DNA from: Anaerohalosphaera lusitana
GTDB lineage: Bacteria; Planctomycetota; Phycisphaerae; Sedimentisphaerales; Anaerohalosphaeraceae
NCBI RefSeq assembly: GCF_002007645.1
Contig: NZ_CP019791.1
Location: 2,418,001-2,482,000 of the forward strand
Direction of reading: 5' to 3'
DNA length: 64,000 bases
Shown here piece after piece: positions 27,121 to 34,826 of the stretch. The position numbers and the translations under genes were made by a program. Positions within the stretch are counted from its first letter, which is position 1, and each line of letters opens with the position of its first letter. The notes beneath the pieces were generated by a model. That model searched no databases, was not told where the DNA came from, and saw only the letters and a list, made by a program, of their open reading frames with translations.

Positions 27121-27194
27121 GGGCGGTTAGCTCAGTTGGCTAGAGCATCTGGTCGACAACCAGAAGGTCACTGGTTCAAGTCCAGTACCGCCCA
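27121..27194 (+). tRNA. tRNA-Val (GAC), with C33
   Basis: Complete cloverleaf: acceptor GGGCGGT/ACCGCCC, D arm GCTC/GAGC, anticodon stem TCTGG/CCAGA, T arm ACTGG/CCAGT with loop TTCAAGT, discriminator A73. The 7-nt anticodon loop is TCGACAA, giving anticodon GAC at 34-36 (Val). Position 33 is C where U is nearly universal. CCA is not encoded. A24-nt part of it is repeated at 31736-31759. Confidence 0.9.
27158..27181 (+). repeat. Left copy of 24-bp tRNA-derived repeat (putative att core)
   Basis: Runs from the last two anticodon-loop bases through the T loop of tRNA-Val. It is identical at all 24 positions to 31736-31759, and identity stops abruptly on both sides. The pair brackets the IS-rich segment and the zinc-ribbon gene. 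Confidence 0.75.
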
Positions 27195-27447
27195 ATAAGA
27201 AGCCTGATTGTCAACTAAGGACAATCGGGCTTTTTTAGTGTCTCAGGGCCGATTTTCGGGGTGTATTTTGAATTCTTGAAAATTTGTGTGCTTGTAGCAG
27301 CGGTCTCCGGAATTGTCAGCCCCAGAAATGCCCCCATACTTCGCGAATTGTTCGCCAAGTTATCCGCGCCCCCCAAGCCCTAAACGCCCAGCAAAACCTC
27401 TGACAATTCAAAGTTGATCTTTGAGAGTGCACAGATATTGCATTATA
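27195..27447. other. Gene-free spacer between tRNA-Val and the IS630 element
   Basis: Holds the terminator at 27202-27236 and then about 210 bp in which no gene, repeat or structured RNA is recognised. In the ancestral layout, before IS630 insertion, this DNA would have adjoined the 3' end of the zinc-ribbon gene now starting at 30272. Confidence 0.6.
27202..27236 (+). terminator. Rho-independent terminator after tRNA-Val
   Basis: GCCTGATTGTC pairs with GACAATCGGGC (one G-U pair) around a 7-nt loop and is followed by TTTTTT. Confidence 0.9.
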
Positions 27448-27457
27448 CGCATTGTGA

Positions 27458-27913
27458 TTAATTCTCATGCTTAATCCATTCAGTATTGCATATTGAGCAG
27501 AACATTTCTGAGGTTATATTGTTCCATGCAACTGTTCCTGCGTTGAATATTTCCTCATAATTTTTGTAAACGCGGTTGCTCAAGTAGTGACTCTTCATAT
27601 AGGCCCAAAGACGTTCTATCGGATTCAATTCCGGACTGTATGCAGGCAGGTGAAGCAGGCTGATATTCTTCGGCACAACCAACTGTTTAGCGATATGCCA
27701 ACCAGCCTGATCAAGAACCAGAACCACATGTACATCTTTGCCTGCCTCCTCGCTTATAAATCTCAGGTGGTGATTCATATAATCAGTGTTAACAGTCGGA
27801 GTAATCACAGCCGACGATTTGCCATTGACAGGATTGACAGCTCCAAAAATATATACCCAATCATACTCGGTCTGCTTTACTGCTGTAGGCCTGGATCCTT
27901 TTGGAGCCCAAAC
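27458..27913 (-). pseudogene. IS630 transposase, C-terminal part (orfB fragment)
   Basis: Encodes from VWAPKGSRPTAV to the stop: includes the second catalytic aspartate (VLVLDQAGWH) and the glutamate in YSPELNPIERLWAYMK of the DDE domain. Residues read upstream of 27914 come from the end of the inserted IS1182-type element. Joining 29584 directly to 27913 restores the frame as ...TLTD-VWAPKG..., the sequence expected for an intact IS630 transposase. It cannot make an active protein as it stands. Confidence 0.88.
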
Positions 27914-27917
27914 ATCG

Positions 27918-29583
27918 GAGACTGTGTCGCTACTGCTGTCAGTTTTAGCTTTTCTGCTGTTTCTGCGTCTCTGTCCGAGAATCGCTGATGTTTCCATTTT
28001 TCATTCGTTCATTTGGCCGCATTTGGCTGCGATTTTGTAATAGCGCAGCAGTAAGCGGCCATTTTACTACTTCGCCAGCGTGCTGATCAGCCCTTCGACA
28101 CCCAGCAGACTCATCATCCGCGCAACATTGAAACAGCTAGCCAGCAAAGATGCCTCAGCTCTGACGCCTTCAAGCCCTCGAAGCAGGAAGCTGTCGACCT
28201 TCAGGTTCCGCTTTATATGTCCGAACGGCAGCTCCACCTTCTGCTTGCGACGCTTGTAAACCTCCTGCGCCCGCGGCTGTTCATACCTCGCCTCCAGCTT
28301 CTCCTGCACATCCGCGTTGAGCAGACGGGAGACGCTTCGGCCCCGTTGCTGATCCGTACACTTGCCGAAGTGACGGCATTTTCTACATGCCGCTCCGCCT
28401 CTATAAACTTTCGCTTTTTTAGTCTTATTAGTATAGCTGTATTTTAAAACATGTCCCTCGGGACATATAAAACAATCGTTCTTTTTATCATATTCAAACT
28501 TCGATCTGTCGAACGGATTATCGTCTTTCTTCTTCTTCTCTGCCTGCTTCTTTGAAGGAACAACCACCTCGATCCCTTTTTCGTCGATCTTCTCAAGCTC
28601 ATCCACGCTTGAATAGCCCGCATCCGCACAGGCTGTCTCGCAATCATTATCCAGTGTATCATTGGCTTTGTCCACCTGATCGGCGAACTGCTTATAGTCG
28701 TGATTGTCCGATACCACATCGCTGTTGACGATCAGGCCGTTCTCGTCATCCACCGCTGATTGCACGTTATAGCTCGAATGACTGCCCTGTATGCTGTGCA
28801 TCATCTTGCAGTCAGGATCGGTCATATTGGTCGATTTACTGTCCTCTGCCTGTATTTGCTCCATTATACTTTCGACCTTCGACCGCAGTTTCTTCTGATC
28901 GCTCAGCTCCTCGTCCATCTTTATCCACGAACCCTGATTCACCTCCTTGCGGTCGACTGTCTCGCATTCCGACAGTATCTGCTTGATGCGTTTGTCGATA
29001 CTTTTTAAGCGACGTTGGCACTTTTCCTTCGTCCAGGTATTCTTATTCGAGGCGTTCGCCCGGACCTTCGTACCGTCTATGAATAATGTGTTGCCTTTTA
29101 TAAGGTCCAGCTTTATACAAAGACGGGCACACTGACGCAGAACCTTTTTTAATGCGCCTCTGTTCTTGCGTCTGAACTCAGCGATCGTTTTATGGTCCGG
29201 CTTGAGCCCGCCGGTCAGCCAGATGAACGATATATTATAATTCGCTTCACGTTCCAACTTGCGGCTGCTGCGGACGCCGTAGCTATAGCCGTACAGCAGA
29301 AGCTTGAGCATGCTCACCGGGTCGTACTGCGGACAGCCGACCTTGCCGGTGTTTATCTCGATGCCCAGCTCATCAAAATCCAGCGAGTCGAGGAATGCAT
29401 CGTATGCCCGCACCGGAGAATCGGCTGGCACATAATCGTCGATACTCTGCGGAAATAGACTCCGCTGGTAGCGATCACCATAACGATATGCCATAAAAAA
29501 CCTTTCATTCGAACCACGAATGAATTTTAGCGCCATCACAATAAAACCGCAAGATCAATCAACGAGAATTGCGACACAGTCTC
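27918..29583 (-). mobile_element. IS1182-type element nested in IS630
   Basis: 1666 bp. The ends are perfect 13-bp inverted repeats GAGACTGTGTCGC (27918-27930) and its complement (29571-29583). Both sides are flanked by ATCG (27914-27917 and 29584-29587), a 4-bp target duplication. It contains one complete transposase gene on the minus strand. The intact ends, exact duplication and unbroken gene suggest recent insertion. Confidence 0.88.
28067..29494 (-). CDS. IS1182-family transposase
   Basis: About 475 residues. N-terminal DUF772 region (RYQRSLFPQSIDDYVPADSPVRAYDAF, then PQYDPVSMLKLLLYGYSYG and RKLEREANYNISFIWLTGG), DDE catalytic core with FIDGTKVRANAS and CADAGYSSVDEL, and a C-terminal cysteine cluster (CPEGH, CRKCRHFGKC) with a final RNLKVDSFLLRGLEGVRAE block. 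The ATG at 29494 has AAAGG 7-8 nt upstream; GTG 29539 and ATG 29536 are longer alternatives. No disruption is seen, so it may be functional. The IS1182 assignment is from overall architecture. Confidence 0.88.
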   Translation of the reverse strand: MAYRYGDRYQRSLFPQSIDDYVPADSPVRAYDAFLDSLDFDELGIEINTGKVGCPQYDPVSMLKLLLYGYSYGVRSSRKLEREANYNISFIWLTGGLKPDHKTIAEFRRKNRGALKKVLRQCARLCIKLDLIKGNTLFIDGTKVRANASNKNTWTKEKCQRRLKSIDKRIKQILSECETVDRKEVNQGSWIKMDEELSDQKKLRSKVESIMEQIQAEDSKSTNMTDPDCKMMHSIQGSHSSYNVQSAVDDENGLIVNSDVVSDNHDYKQFADQVDKANDTLDNDCETACADAGYSSVDELEKIDEKGIEVVVPSKKQAEKKKKDDNPFDRSKFEYDKKNDCFICPEGHVLKYSYTNKTKKAKVYRGGAACRKCRHFGKCTDQQRGRSVSRLLNADVQEKLEARYEQPRAQEVYKRRKQKVELPFGHIKRNLKVDSFLLRGLEGVRAEASLLASCFNVARMMSLLGVEGLISTLAK

Positions 29584-30176
29584 ATCGGTCAGTGTTCCTT
29601 GCTGGCCTATTCGCACTTCGTCCTGGAACCAGATCTCAATTTTCTTTTCGGGGTTTTCTGTTCGGACTTTTTGGACAAAAAGGGGGCTTGCTCCAACCAC
29701 TGCTGCATTTTTTCCGGATCGTTCTTTCGGTGCTTAGGCCTTGGTTTTAGACATGAAAGCCCCAATCTATGCATTAGATCATAGACGCCGAAGAGCGAAT
29801 ATTTTACGCCAAATTCTCTTTCAAGAATCCGTCTTATGTCTCTGCCGCGCAGCACACATACACCACCGTCTGAATCGGTTGGTCCATCTTGAATTCGCTT
29901 GATCAACTCAGGCTCTTTTTTGCGTGGCAGTTTTGTGGGCCTGCCGCTTTGACGTTTTGGTGCGATAGCCTCAATGCCGCCATCACGGTAGAAATAACAC
30001 CATCGCTGAACGAAGTTTTTGCTGCGATCAAGTTTTGTCATGATCGCTTTTGTTTGCCATCCCTCCAATGCCAGGGCTACCACCCGATATCGATCTCGCT
30101 GCTTTGCATTGGTTTCAATTCGAGCTTTTTCTTTTAACTTTTGCAGGTCACCGTACTTGATCTCACTGATGTGCAT
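29584..30176 (-). pseudogene. IS630 transposase, N-terminal part (orfA and start of orfB)
   Basis: orfA (ATG at 30176, AAAGGAA upstream, stop at 29607) carries the helix-turn-helix region (QTKAIMTKLDRSKNFVQRWC, GRPTKLP). Around 29667-29682 it holds two possible -1 slip sites, C-TTT-TTG and C-AAA-AAG (minus strand); shifting there enters a second frame reading VQKVRTENPEKK and the catalytic WFQDEVRIGQQGTLTD. That frame is cut at 29584 by the IS1182-type insertion. IS630 relatives commonly use such -1 frameshifting to make the full transposase. Confidence 0.85.
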
Positions 30177-30271
30177 GCCATATTTCCTTTCATTTTTTAG
30201 GAATTATGACACATCATTAGCGATGGCGCAAGTCTAAAACCGTGGCGCGCGAAAAATTTTCACAATGCGTA

Positions 30272-31402
30272 TTACCTGTTTTGAATCATGTCTTGGGGAA
30301 TCTGTAGTCGGAGCATCCCTTCGCCGCCAAAATTGTCTGCCGGTAATTCCAATTTTAGATGTTCTGCAGTGTCCACAGGCAATTCAAAAACAAGTACATC
30401 AATCAGTGACTTGCCAGGGTAAATTGAGTCTGACTTTGCATTACCTACAATTTCAGTTCCAAAACCGAAGCTAATCCGTTTGTATCTATTTCCAAAATTA
30501 TCTTCGAGAGTTGCATAGTCCCGAGAAAAAGAAATATCCTGACCCTGCCAGCTTTGATATTCAATTTTTTTGCTCTGGCTACCGTTTATTAGTTCTAAGT
30601 AAATTGCTAGAAGATCATCTCGCGAAGAACCCTGGCTTTCATCGAAACTATCTATGAGCGGCACTTTTCCTTTTACTGCCCCTTTTACCTGCAGTTGCAT
30701 ATCTCCCTGCCGCACTGGATACTTTGCAGAAACCCATTCTTCTGCTTCCTCAGAGTTGTTTGTGTTCGTCACGTTTGCTTCTTCGCTGTTATTACTTGTA
30801 GAATTTCCCGAACCACTGCTAGTCACAACTTCTTGTTTGGTTTGATCCGCTTTGGCAGCAGCTTCGTCAATAGCTTCTGCAGCTCCACCGATTACAGCTA
30901 CTTGGGTAAATGCAATAATTAATGCAAGCGCAGATACAACTCCTCCACCAATTGGCCATCCAATGCCTGAGCCCTTACGGAAAATCGCTATAAGAAAACC
31001 GATTACAGCAAAAAGGACGCCCAGCGAACTTACTGGAATGCTTAGAAGACCTAGTAGTGGAATCCAACAAATTAAGAATGCCAAGATGCCCATAATAAGC
31101 GAAACAACCCCTAAGCTTGATGTTCGTTTGGGCATGTTTACGTTAACGGAAGGAGCATTTGGTGAGTGGCCACTTTCATGAGGTTTCTGCCGAACTACAG
31201 CATTACCTGTCGCGTCTTTATGTGTGACTGGAAACCTTTCTTCAACCGGTCTTTGCACGGGAGATTCATCAATTAACTCGTCAAAATCTGGAGCTGGGAC
31301 TTCTAAGATGCAGCGACATCTCGGGCATTTGCCTTTTTTGCCAGCAGATTCATCTTTTACTCGAAGTTGCTTGCCGCACTTATTGCATTCAAATTCAATC
31401 AT
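30272..31402 (-). CDS. Zinc-ribbon, DUF4190-like membrane protein with C-terminal DUF4352-like domain
   Basis: 376 residues. N-terminal zinc ribbon with CNKCG ... CPRCRC, hydrophilic linker, about three membrane helices (LGVVSLIMGILAFLICWIP, VLFAVIGFLIAIF, GGGVVSALALIIAFTQVAVI), an Asn/Ser/Glu-rich linker, and a C-terminal beta-rich domain (YLELINGSQSKKIEYQSWQGQ ... LIDVLVFELP) like DUF4352 lipoproteins. Function unknown. Base composition is visibly more AT-rich than neighbouring core genes. The IS630 element sits directly against its stop codon. It lies between the two tRNA-derived repeats, so it may be cargo of an integrated element. Confidence 0.7.
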   Translation of the reverse strand: MIEFECNKCGKQLRVKDESAGKKGKCPRCRCILEVPAPDFDELIDESPVQRPVEERFPVTHKDATGNAVVRQKPHESGHSPNAPSVNVNMPKRTSSLGVVSLIMGILAFLICWIPLLGLLSIPVSSLGVLFAVIGFLIAIFRKGSGIGWPIGGGVVSALALIIAFTQVAVIGGAAEAIDEAAAKADQTKQEVVTSSGSGNSTSNNSEEANVTNTNNSEEAEEWVSAKYPVRQGDMQLQVKGAVKGKVPLIDSFDESQGSSRDDLLAIYLELINGSQSKKIEYQSWQGQDISFSRDYATLEDNFGNRYKRISFGFGTEIVGNAKSDSIYPGKSLIDVLVFELPVDTAEHLKLELPADNFGGEGMLRLQIPQDMIQNR

Positions 31403-31673
31403 TTTCTGTCTCCTCTAAATTGAATTCCCCCACAGTCATAATATAAACAGACATCGGACTGATGACAAGCTTTTTAAATAAATTTAGATGCTTTCTAGCG
31501 AGTTAATAACTGGGTTGCCAGTGTCGGCAATTGCTGTCTGGTAAAGGTTAGCATTTACCGGTTACCGTGAACTTCAAAATCTGTTAAGACCAGCAAGACT
31601 GCTTTGTTGTCCAAACCATTGATTTTTTAGCTAATGCAGGTCCAACTATGTGTATGCCGTTGGGATTTTTTGT

Positions 31674-31714
31674 ACATGTTAGAGTACATGCAGGAAACCG
31701 GGGACATGCTAGAG
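31674..31714. repeat. Short direct repeats beside the tRNA fragment
   Basis: ACATGTTAGAG (31674-31684) and ACATGCTAGAG (31704-31714) recur with a 30-bp period; a further ACATG lies between them at 31686-31690. The spacing and position 22 bp from the tRNA-derived repeat resemble arm-type protein-binding sites, but this is only a pattern. Confidence 0.4.
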
Positions 31715-31735
31715 GTTTGCATGGTAAGCGGTTAT

Positions 31736-31759
31736 AACCAGAAGGTCACTGGTTCAAGT
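31736..31759 (+). repeat. Right copy of 24-bp tRNA-derived repeat (putative att remnant)
   Basis: Exact copy of tRNA-Val positions 27158-27181. It lacks the acceptor stem and the 5' half, so it is not a tRNA gene. The identity ends inside the T loop; the sequence after it (ATACTG) no longer matches the tRNA. Confidence 0.75.
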
Positions 31760-31878
31760 ATACTGTTCAGTGCATAAAGCATGTGAAATACGATTTACGG
31801 GGATTATCTATTCGTTTTCGGCTTGATGTCTGCTTGTTTGGTAATCCTTTTGGCGAGTGGTGGCGGTCAGGCAATCCG

Positions 31879-32292
31879 CTATTCATTTTCGGACGGTTTA
31901 TCTTTGTGTTTGCCTCGGTGGAAGAGCGACCAGAGTTCCAGTTGCTGGCCCTCCCGGCTCTGTGTTGCGATATCATGCAGTAGGAAGTAGTTGAGGATGG
32001 TTCGTATCGCGATAATGGCTGCGAGCTGACCGATATCCGCCCAAGTCGGTGCCAGAGTCGTCTTCAGAATGCTAGCACCGATCAGAAAACCCAGAGCGAG
32101 GCTGAACGAGTAGCCCAGTTCCAGGCGTCCCTGCTTGACCGCGGCTTCGGATCGGCCGGGAGTCAGGACATCCGCGAAATAGATACGGGTTGCCTTGGCG
32201 ATCCCTACCATGATCACCACCATGGCGAGAAACTGGCAGATAATCACGATTACCGCATTTGCAGCCTGCAGCCAATTGTGCAAATTTTCCAT
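31879..32292 (-). CDS. DUF1622 family membrane protein
   Basis: 137 residues with three predicted membrane helices (ANAVIVIICQFLAMVVIMVGIA, YSFSLALGFLIGASILK, IGQLAAIIAIRTILNYFLLHDI). The pattern RLELGxSxxLALxFLIGASI...TW..IGQLAAII.IRT.LNYFL is that of DUF1622. AGGGAGGAATT stands directly before the ATG, a strong ribosome site. Charged C-terminal tail. Function unknown. It is the first ordinary gene beyond the tRNA-bracketed region. Confidence 0.85.
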   Translation of the reverse strand: MENLHNWLQAANAVIVIICQFLAMVVIMVGIAKATRIYFADVLTPGRSEAAVKQGRLELGYSFSLALGFLIGASILKTTLAPTWADIGQLAAIIAIRTILNYFLLHDIATQSREGQQLELWSLFHRGKHKDKPSENE

Positions 32293-32427
32293 AATTCCTC
32301 CCTATGTGCACGTTCTTCAAGGCAAAGACTTGCCGAAGTTGCTGCCTAAACCTGTCTCAATATTAAATTACTGGATTAGATTTGTCAACTGATGCTTTTG
32401 CGACCAATGCAACTCGGCTGGGTTTGC

Positions 32428-32456
32428 TTGACAGTGTAACAGGTTGGGCGTATTAT
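32428..32456 (+). promoter_or_regulatory. Sigma-70 type promoter for argH
   Basis: TTGACA (32428-32433), 17-bp spacer, TATTAT (32451-32456). The expected start near 32463 leaves a leader of about 45 nt before the argH ATG. Confidence 0.75.
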
Positions 32457-32507
32457 CTGGCAGTTGGTGCAGATATATCTGGAGCGTAACTTCTTGGAGT
32501 TTTAATA

Positions 32508-33896
32508 ATGGCAAAAGGCGAGAAAAGCTGGGAAAAGCGGCTTAGCGGCGAGGTTGATCAGTTGGCGGTGAATTATGTGGAATCGCTGTCGTATGACCGC
32601 AGGCTGTATAAATATGATATTCAGGGATCGATCGCGCATGCGCAGATGCTGTGTGCGAAGGGTTTTCTGACGGCCGATGAGCTCGATGCGATAAAAGGCG
32701 GGCTGGCCCAGATTCAGGACGAGATCGAGGCGGGGCAGTTCGAGTTCAACGTCCTGCAGGAAGATATTCATATGGCGGTGGAGGCGGCGCTGACCGAGAA
32801 GATCGGTGATCCGGGCAGGAAGCTGCACACCGGGCGGAGCAGGAACGATCAGATCGCGACGGATATGCGGCTGTGGATGCGTGAGGAGATCGACATACTG
32901 CGCAGCAAGGTTCGCGATCTGCAGGGGGCGTTCGTGGAGCTGGCGAGCAAATATACGAAGGACATGATGCCGGCCTATACGCATTTGCAGCGGGCCCAGC
33001 CGATAGCGATAGGGGCGTATCTGCTGAGTTTCGTCGAAATGCTGGAGCGGGATTATCAGCGGCTCGGCGATTGTCGCAAACGTGTTAACGTGTCACCATT
33101 GGGAAGCGGTGCGGTCGCGGGCAGTACGATACCGCTGGACAGGGCGATGACGGCTGAGCTGCTGGGGTTTGAAGGCGTGATGCGAAACAGCATGGACGGC
33201 ATGAGCGACCGGGATTTCTGCGCAGAATTTACGTTTGCGTGTTCGCTGGCGGCGGTGCATCTGTCACGGTTCGCTGAGGATTTCATTATCTACTCGTCCA
33301 GCGAGTTCGATTTCGTGCGGATCGATGACAAGTATTGCACTTCGTCGAGCATGATGCCGCAGAAACGCAACCCGGATATGCTGGAGCTGATGCGGGGCAA
33401 GACGGGCAACATCTTCGGCTCGCTCAGTGCGATGCTGATGATGCTCAAGAGCCAGCCATCCACGTACAATCGAGATATGCAGGAGGACAAGCTGCACATC
33501 TTCAGTGCTGCCGACGTTCTGCGGGCGTCGCTGGACATAGCGACGGCGATCGTGTCGAATACCCAGTTCAAGACGGCGGACATCGCGGCAGGGCTGGACA
33601 AGGGATTCCTGGATGCGACCTGTCTGGCGGAGTACCTGGTTCGAAAGGGTGTGCCTTTCCGCAAGGCGCACGGCATCGTCGGTGGACTGGTTGCGGAATG
33701 CGAAAAGCAGGGTCTCGCGAAGCTGGCGGATCTGCCTTTGGAGACCTTCACGGATGCGTGCGATGTGATAGAGAAGGATGTGTATGACAACCTCGGTGCG
33801 ACGAACGTGGTAAAACAGTACGCCTCTGCGGGGTCCGCGGGTACCAAGCAGGTCGAGGAGCAGGTCGCGTTCTGGCGGCAGGAGTTCGGGCAGTGA
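32508..33896 (+). CDS. argH: Argininosuccinate lyase
   Basis: 462 residues, full length. Splits argininosuccinate into arginine and fumarate. Fumarase/aspartase superfamily signature SSMMPQKRNPDMLELMRGK near residue 280, LHTGRSRNDQIATDMRLW near 105, YTHLQRAQPI near 155. GGAG upstream of the ATG supports the start. Its stop overlaps the thiL start (GTGA). argH and thiL are distinctly richer in G/C at third positions than the pilus genes downstream. Confidence 0.96.
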   Translation: MAKGEKSWEKRLSGEVDQLAVNYVESLSYDRRLYKYDIQGSIAHAQMLCAKGFLTADELDAIKGGLAQIQDEIEAGQFEFNVLQEDIHMAVEAALTEKIGDPGRKLHTGRSRNDQIATDMRLWMREEIDILRSKVRDLQGAFVELASKYTKDMMPAYTHLQRAQPIAIGAYLLSFVEMLERDYQRLGDCRKRVNVSPLGSGAVAGSTIPLDRAMTAELLGFEGVMRNSMDGMSDRDFCAEFTFACSLAAVHLSRFAEDFIIYSSSEFDFVRIDDKYCTSSSMMPQKRNPDMLELMRGKTGNIFGSLSAMLMMLKSQPSTYNRDMQEDKLHIFSAADVLRASLDIATAIVSNTQFKTADIAAGLDKGFLDATCLAEYLVRKGVPFRKAHGIVGGLVAECEKQGLAKLADLPLETFTDACDVIEKDVYDNLGATNVVKQYASAGSAGTKQVEEQVAFWRQEFGQ

Positions 33897-34813
33897 GCGG
33901 GCAGGGCGAGGACAAGGTCACTTCGTGGTTCGCGCAGCAGAGCCGGGCGAGGGAGGAGCGGTTTCCGATAGGAATCGGCGACGACATGGCGCAGGTGAAC
34001 ATGGGCGGGGGCTCGGTGCTGGTGACGACGGATATGCTGCTGGACGGTGTGCATTTCGACCTCGCGAGCGCAGGCGCGGAGCAGGTCGGGTATAAGGCGA
34101 TGGCGGCGAGCCTGAGCGATTGTGCAGCGATGGCGACCAGGCCTGTCTGTGCGGTGGTCGCGGTCGCGCTGCCGACAGGGTTCGGCGAGGACAAGCTAAA
34201 GGAGCTGCACGCGGGCATCGTGCGTGCGGGCGATATGTTCGACTGTACGCTGATCGGCGGCGATATTACCGCGTGGCGGGACAATGCCGGCAGATTCGTC
34301 ATAAACGTTACAATGCTCAGTGAATGCGTCGACTGCGTGGAGCCTGTAAAGCGGTCCGGCGCGAAGGTTGGCGATGCGGTATGCGTGACGGGAGAGCTTG
34401 GCGGCTCGATCGCGGGCAAGCATTTGACGTTCGTGCCGCGGGTGGAGGAAGCGATCGAGATCGCGCGGGCGGCGGATGTGCACGCGATGATGGATGTGAC
34501 GGACGGGCTTGTTAAGGACCTCAGCAGGATATGTGCCGCGAGCGGGGTTGGCGCGATCATCGAGGCGGAGAGGGTGCCGATGACTCACGCAGCTAAGGAG
34601 GGGAACGATCCGCTTGAGGCGGCACTATATGATGGCGAGGATTTTGAGCTGCTCTTCACGGTGTCGGCGGAGGATTATGAGACGTTGGCAGGGGAGCAAT
34701 CGATAAAAGCGGGAATTACGCGCGTTGGCCTCATCACGGATTCGGGCAGGATCGAGCTGCAGCGCGGCCGGGACCGCGAAGTCTTGGATGTTAAAGGATA
34801 CGATCATTTATAA
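33893..34813 (+). CDS. thiL: Thiamine-monophosphate kinase
   Basis: 306 residues. Phosphorylates thiamine monophosphate to the active diphosphate. PurM-like fold motifs: PIGIGDDMAQV, TTDMLLDGVHF, CTLIGGDITA, VCVTGELGGS, MMDVTDGLVKDLSRIC and DGEDFELLF. GTG start overlapping the argH stop by 4 bp, so it is probably translationally coupled. Confidence 0.93.
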   Translation: MSGQGEDKVTSWFAQQSRAREERFPIGIGDDMAQVNMGGGSVLVTTDMLLDGVHFDLASAGAEQVGYKAMAASLSDCAAMATRPVCAVVAVALPTGFGEDKLKELHAGIVRAGDMFDCTLIGGDITAWRDNAGRFVINVTMLSECVDCVEPVKRSGAKVGDAVCVTGELGGSIAGKHLTFVPRVEEAIEIARAADVHAMMDVTDGLVKDLSRICAASGVGAIIEAERVPMTHAAKEGNDPLEAALYDGEDFELLFTVSAEDYETLAGEQSIKAGITRVGLITDSGRIELQRGRDREVLDVKGYDHL

Positions 34814-34826
34814 GAGTATTTACGAA

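Larger units (their letters stand above)
27448..30269 (-). mobile_element. IS630-family element, interrupted
   Basis: The ends carry the inverted repeat CGCATTGTGA (27448-27457 and, inverted, 30260-30269), and each is flanked by TA (27446-27447 and 30270-30271), the TA duplication of the IS630/Tc1/mariner group. Removing the nested element (1666 bp plus one 4-bp duplication) leaves 1152 bp, a normal size for the family. The element abuts the stop codon of the zinc-ribbon gene. Transposase frames run on the minus strand and are split in two. Confidence 0.88.
31403..31878. other. Gene-free spacer with repeats and tRNA fragment
   Basis: 476 bp without a supportable gene. Holds the ACATGYTAGAG direct repeats (31674-31714) and the tRNA-derived 24-mer (31736-31759); otherwise AT-rich sequence in which nothing is recognised. 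Confidence 0.6.

Noticed and set aside
27458-27997. Independent 179-residue transposase gene
   Set aside because: Its first 28 codons are the end of the nested element; the rest is the C-terminal fragment of the split IS630 transposase.
31736-31759. Second tRNA gene
   Set aside because: Only 24 bases match; no acceptor stem, D arm or 5' half is present.
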